Origin: GCA-020343675 sp964462945
GTDB taxonomy: Bacteria > Planctomycetota > Phycisphaerae > Sedimentisphaerales > Anaerobacaceae
DNA: 43,274 nt
Assembly: GCA_964462945.1 (NCBI GenBank)
Contig: CAYWZW010000046.1
Location: 1-43,274 of the forward strand
Direction: 5' to 3'
The translations under genes were made by a program, and so were the position numbers. This document shows, piece after piece, positions 40,529 to 43,274 of this stretch. The notes under the pieces were generated by a model that saw nothing but the letters and a program-made list of their open reading frames with translations, had not been told where the DNA came from and made no database searches. Positions within the stretch are counted from its first letter, which is position 1; the number at the start of each line of letters is the position of its first letter.

Positions 40529-40811
40529 TGAGAGGATTCTGTTGGGGGCGTACACCTGTTTCTGCCGAGCAATAATAAGTTCTTTTACCACGAAGCTCCC
40601 GCCCGTCCTGAGCCTGTCGAATGGAAAGGACCACGAAGTTTTAATCAAGATTGGCTATGTCATATTATCTTTCCCGTTCGGCTTCGCTCAGAGCCTGTTT
40701 TGTGGTAAATCGAAAACCGTGTAAATCGGTGTTAATCCGTTTTCGCCCTGTGGGGCTACGCCGGACGGGTCTGTGTCTAAGTTTGGGCAGGATTCCCAGG
40801 ATTAAAATTGA
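40529..40811. repeat. Spacer with mixed short repeats before the RelB/RelE-type genes
   Basis: Units seen are CGTCCTGAGCCTGTCGAATG (40604-40623), GGCTTCGCTCAGAGCCTG (40680-40697), the phrase GTAAATCGGTGTTAATCCG (40721-40739), GGGGCTACGCCGGACGGGT (40752-40770), and CAGGATTCCCAGGATTAAA (40788-40806). All have relatives elsewhere in the window. No gene. Confidence 0.6.
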
Positions 40812-40840
40812 TTGATATTTTGTGCCCATTCAGTTATACT
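40812..40840 (+). promoter_or_regulatory. Promoter of the RelB/RelE-type operon, leaderless
   Basis: TTGATA (40812-40817), a 17-base spacer and TATACT (40835-40840). Transcription would start at about 40847, next to the antitoxin ATG at 40848, and there is no ribosome site in between. The message is probably leaderless. Confidence 0.6.
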
Positions 40841-40847
40841 GTTGGTT

Positions 40848-41036
40848 ATGAAATCACTAAAGCAAAACGTGGAACAAATGATCCGAAGCCTTCCGGATGA
40901 TAGCACGGTGGAAGACATCCAATACCACCTCTATGTCTTAGATAAAATCCAGAAGGGCCAGCAAGCTATACGTGACGGCAAAGGGATCTCTCACGAAGAG
41001 GCTAAAGCCAGGTTATCCAAATGGATTACAAACTGA
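40848..41036 (+). CDS. RelB/prevent-host-death-type antitoxin
   Basis: 62 residues, starting MKSLKQNVEQMIRSLPDDST and ending GKGISHEEAKARLSKWITN. The N-terminal QNVEQMIRSLPDDSTVEDIQ region is helical; the C-terminal GISHEEAKARL is the toxin-wrapping motif common to small antitoxins of ParE/RelE partners. It overlaps the toxin gene by 16 bases. It probably represses its own promoter. Confidence 0.85.
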   Translation: MKSLKQNVEQMIRSLPDDSTVEDIQYHLYVLDKIQKGQQAIRDGKGISHEEAKARLSKWITN

Positions 41037-41314
41037 TCTGGTCGCCTCAGGCAATCGAAGATATTGAAGCAATCGCAGAGTACATTGCCCGCGACTCAAC
41101 GATTTATGCGGAATCAACCGTCGAGCGGATATTTCAGGCCCCGGAGAGGCTAATGCAATTCCCTAAACTCGGCCGTGTCGTGCCGGAGAAGAAGGACGAA
41201 TCCATTCGCGAAGTATTCGTATTCCAGTATCGAATTATTTACGAGATTCTCGCGTCTGAAATACATATCCTTACTGTTGTGCACGGCAAAAGAATCATTG
41301 AAGATCTGCTCTGA
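41021..41314 (+). CDS. RelE/ParE family toxin
   Basis: 97 residues. DYKLIWSPQAIEDIEAIAEY is the family's N-terminal strand and helix. FPKLGRVVPE, IREVFVFQYRIIYEI and IHILTVVHGKR are the remaining core strands with the conserved Arg residues. Members either cleave ribosome-bound mRNA or poison gyrase; the sequence alone does not separate these. Its start lies inside the antitoxin gene, so translation is coupled. Confidence 0.9.
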   Translation: MDYKLIWSPQAIEDIEAIAEYIARDSTIYAESTVERIFQAPERLMQFPKLGRVVPEKKDESIREVFVFQYRIIYEILASEIHILTVVHGKRIIEDLL

Positions 41315-41330
41315 GATTTCGATTAATAGA

Positions 41331-41723
41331 ATGAAGAAGGCGTCGTCAAGGTATTTGAGGTTGGCTATAGTCATCGTCCTGATTGCTGTTTGGGCCGCGG
41401 TGTCGTGGTACGCCTGGTCCGACGTCGGATCAAGGAGGATGAAACGCTGTCCCGCCGTTCAAAGAGCGGCTTTGCCCGTACTGATTATGTCCTGGCCCGC
41501 GCACGAGGTATGTCTTGGCATTTCTGGTGTCGGTTTCGGTGCTAATGCGCGCTCGGCCGCGACGGTCTGGACGTTCGTGGTATTCCTAATACAGGCGGTC
41601 TTGACGTGGAGCCTGCTGCTTATTGCGGTAATCGTTCGAAAGAGATTTATATTCTGGCTTTGCGCCCAGTTGGGCCTGCTACTGCTGCTTTTTGCCACAT
41701 TCTGGTATTTCGGGAATGGATAA
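41331..41723 (+). CDS. Small multi-pass membrane protein of unknown function
   Basis: 130 residues from the ATG at 41331, which begins a basic start MKKASSRYLR. Three hydrophobic segments follow: LAIVIVLIAVWAAVSWYAW, ATVWTFVVFLIQAVLTWSLL and FIFWLCAQLGLLLLLFATFW. The loop between the first two (about 60 residues) holds two Cys. The frame continues upstream through the toxin gene, but that part is a shadow. The ribosome site is poor. No family recognised. Confidence 0.5.
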   Translation: MKKASSRYLRLAIVIVLIAVWAAVSWYAWSDVGSRRMKRCPAVQRAALPVLIMSWPAHEVCLGISGVGFGANARSAATVWTFVVFLIQAVLTWSLLLIAVIVRKRFIFWLCAQLGLLLLLFATFWYFGNG

Positions 41724-41756
41724 ATGGTGCGAAATATCGCACCCTGCCTTGCTGCC

Positions 41757-41825
41757 AGGTCAATATCGAAGTGCAAATTCGTGCCTTAGTGCCTTCGTGG
41801 CTGATTCTGGATTCTATGGGATCGG
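41757..41825 (+). repeat. Uninterrupted copy of the AATATCGAAG...CCTTCGTGGCT repeat
   Basis: AATATCGAAGTGCAAATTCG followed after four bases by TTAGTGCCTTCGTGGCT. The same sequence is present at 39313-39430 with about 50 extra bases. This copy reaches to the 3' end of the GH29 gene. Confidence 0.7.
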
Positions 41826-43223
41826 CGGGGCAAGGAAGAGGCCGAAGGTCGCGATGGTGGGGCAGACGCGGGAGTCCAGGATTCTGATTCGGACCTTGTC
41901 GGTAGTGACATCGGGCGTGCGGCAGATTCGCTTGTAGCCGACGGTCTGGCCCTCGGCGATTTGCTGCCATTGACCGTTCACCTGTGCATCGACGGCGAAT
42001 TTGGCGATGCGCTGGCCGTAGTCGCGGATTTGCTCCTGGAACATCACGACATTGAAGGTCTTCGGGCCGGGCAGCGTAATCACAAGCTCCGCCTGCGTCG
42101 TCCAATCGGGCGGCATCCAGCAGGTCGTCGTATCGCCGTCGAGCGCGCCGGCCGGTTCGAAGCCGGGGCCGCGGCTGGCTGAGGCCGTCGCCGTGGCGCC
42201 GGCGGCCAGGTTAGTCTTGAATGTCTCGCGGAGGACTTGGCCGACTTCCGTGAGCGCCTTGGTGTCACGCTCGGCAAGCAGCCCGTCCCTGTTGGGCGGG
42301 ACATTCAGCAAGAGCACGCTGTTGCCGCCGACGCAGCGGAACCAGATATCGAGGATTTGCTCGGTCGTCTTGACGCGCTGCTCTTCGTCGCGCCAGAACC
42401 AGCCCTGCCGGATGGAGGTGTCGGTCTCGGCCGGATACCAGTGCAGGTATCCGCCGCGATTGAGAGTCTCCTGGAGTTTGTCGAGGCTGCCCAAATCCTG
42501 CCCCGTCATGTCCGGCCAGTCGAATTTGTCCGCCGGCGCACTTATGGGAATGACGCTCCACTCGGCTCCCCTCGTGTCGCCGGCCTCGTTGCCGCACCAG
42601 CGCACGTCCGGGCCTTTGCCGAATATCACCGCCTCCGGGGCCAATTCGCGGATCATCGCGTACCACTGCGCGTAGGTGTATTTCTGGTCGCCTTTGCGCT
42701 TGGGGTGCGCGCCGTCGAACCAGACCTCGTGGATAGGCCCGTACTCGGTCAGCAGCTCGAAAAGCTGGTTCAGGAAATATTCGTTGTAATCATCCACGAT
42801 GTATTTGAAGGTTCGCTCATCGCGGAACGGACGCCCCGGCACAGGGCGAGGAATCGTCCGCTCAGAATACTGGCTCAGGTTGCCGTACAGGCCGTCGGGG
42901 CTTTCGATCTGATACAAATCCGCAGGGGACAAATAGACGCCGAGTTTCAGGCCGTGCTTGCGGCACGAATCAGCCAGGTCGCGCAGCACGTCGCCTTTGC
43001 CGCCGCGCCACGTGCTCGACGCGACCGAGTGCGTGGTGTATCGCGTCTGCCACAGGCAGAATCCGTCGTGATGTTTGGCGGTCAGAATCACCTGGGTCAT
43101 GCCTGCCGCCTTCATCATCCGGCACCACTGGTCGGTGTCCAGCTTTTCGGGATTGAAGATTTTCGGGTCCTCCATTCCGGTGCCCCACTCGCGGCCGGTG
43201 AACGTATTGACCCCGAAGTGCCC
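41814..43223 (-). CDS. GH29 alpha-L-fucosidase with C-terminal discoidin-like domain, 5' end disrupted
   Basis: Recognisable sequence runs from GHFGVNTFTGREWGTG (upstream of the ATG at 43175) to the TGA-type end at 41814, about 469 codons. GH29 marks are TAKHHDGFCLWQT, LGVYLSPADLY and HEVWFDGAHPKRKGD, with the nucleophile Asp154 counted from Met 43175. The C-terminal 120 residues resemble an F5/8-type carbohydrate-binding domain (TATASASRGPGFEPAGALDG, TTTCWMPP). The enzyme releases terminal fucose from glycans. Upstream of GHFG the frame meets TGA (complement of 43242-43244), and the DNA there is a dispersed repeat, so the signal peptide and the first strand are missing. It is either a pseudogene or the product of an assembly join; an internal ATG start at 43175 would lack conserved residues. 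Confidence 0.88.
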   Translation of the reverse strand, partial: GHFGVNTFTGREWGTGMEDPKIFNPEKLDTDQWCRMMKAAGMTQVILTAKHHDGFCLWQTRYTTHSVASSTWRGGKGDVLRDLADSCRKHGLKLGVYLSPADLYQIESPDGLYGNLSQYSERTIPRPVPGRPFRDERTFKYIVDDYNEYFLNQLFELLTEYGPIHEVWFDGAHPKRKGDQKYTYAQWYAMIRELAPEAVIFGKGPDVRWCGNEAGDTRGAEWSVIPISAPADKFDWPDMTGQDLGSLDKLQETLNRGGYLHWYPAETDTSIRQGWFWRDEEQRVKTTEQILDIWFRCVGGNSVLLLNVPPNRDGLLAERDTKALTEVGQVLRETFKTNLAAGATATASASRGPGFEPAGALDGDTTTCWMPPDWTTQAELVITLPGPKTFNVVMFQEQIRDYGQRIAKFAVDAQVNGQWQQIAEGQTVGYKRICRTPDVTTDKVRIRILDSRVCPTIATFGLFLAPPIP

Positions 43224-43259
43224 AGCGCGGCTTCGCTTCGCTCAGCCGCAACCAAAAAG
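43221..43259 (-). repeat. TTTTTGGTTGCGGC...GCCGCGCTGGG repeat at the broken end of GH29
   Basis: On the minus strand TTTTTGGTTGCGGC, a 13-base loop (TGAGCGAAGCGAA) and GCCGCGCTGGG, then directly CACTTCGGGG of the fucosidase frame. The same unit with another loop occurs at 1718-1748. The TGA that closes the fucosidase frame comes from the loop of this repeat. Confidence 0.75.
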
Positions 43260-43274
43260 GATAGAGCTTCAGCC

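Overview
The window looks like a scaffold from an uncultured Planctomycetota bacterium, most likely of the class Phycisphaerae. This is an inference from gene content. The clues are a Tat-exported Gfo/Idh/MocA oxidoreductase, a sulfatase next to an exported fucose-isomerase-like protein, a GH29 fucosidase, a type IV pilin-like secreted protein, and intergenic DNA packed with short dispersed repeats. A run of 100 N (12730-12829) marks a scaffolding gap inside a repetitive amyloid gene. Core genes are GC-rich (ppdK, dnaE, trmB, the M16 pair). Several accessory genes are visibly more AT-rich (the DUF262 gene at the left end, the Ntn-like gene at 6330, the TIR gene at 38217 and the MNT/HEPN pair), which fits acquisition by transfer.

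Layout from left to right. 30-962: a C-terminally short DUF262 protein. 963-1976: repeat-rich spacer. 1977-5619: pyruvate phosphate dikinase and a prepilin-like secreted protein. 6111-7154: a gene remnant and an orphan proteasome-like Ntn hydrolase. 7461-11003: an exported oxidoreductase and a secreted subtilase with two PKD repeats. 11649-16823 (minus strand): a curli-type functional amyloid locus, csgE-csgF-csgG, then a small ORF, the curlin-repeat subunit and csgH. 17106-20041: an exported fucose-isomerase-like protein and a sulfatase, probably for sulfated fucose-containing polysaccharide together with the GH29 gene at the right end. 20183-22736: a DarT-type toxin fused to an HD domain, followed by a DarG-type macrodomain fused to a DprA/SLOG-like domain. 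23382-25252: an AbiE toxin-antitoxin operon lying between an intact copy and a decayed copy of one small gene. 25255-28309: a catalytic and non-catalytic M16 peptidase pair. 28481-30978: a secreted protein of unknown function and a cysteine-less isochorismatase-fold protein. 31204-33096: trmB, an MNT/HEPN pair and a small membrane protein. 33115-37695: dnaE and a Thi4-type thiazole synthase. 38217-41723: a TIR-domain protein, a membrane-anchored unknown, a RelB/RelE-type pair and a small membrane protein. 41814-43223: a GH29 fucosidase whose 5' end is interrupted by a dispersed repeat.

Two things stand out. The first is the DarT-HD / macro-SLOG operon: four nucleotide-handling domains in two adjacent genes, with the DarT glutamate, the DarG lysine and the HD metal ligands all in place. 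It is the best candidate for an undescribed conflict system. The second is the curli locus, with a CsgH-type chaperone, a probable membrane-tethered CsgE and a curlin subunit of at least 13 repeats. The sequence predicts that the gap in that gene is 11 + 66k bases long, which puts both halves back in one frame.

The rest of the accessory DNA is dense in defence and toxin genes (DUF262, AbiE, MNT/HEPN, TIR, RelBE), separated by spacers carrying nested families of palindromic and phrase-like repeats. Some repeats lie exactly at the broken ends of genes. No rRNA, tRNA, CRISPR array or intact transposase gene was seen.
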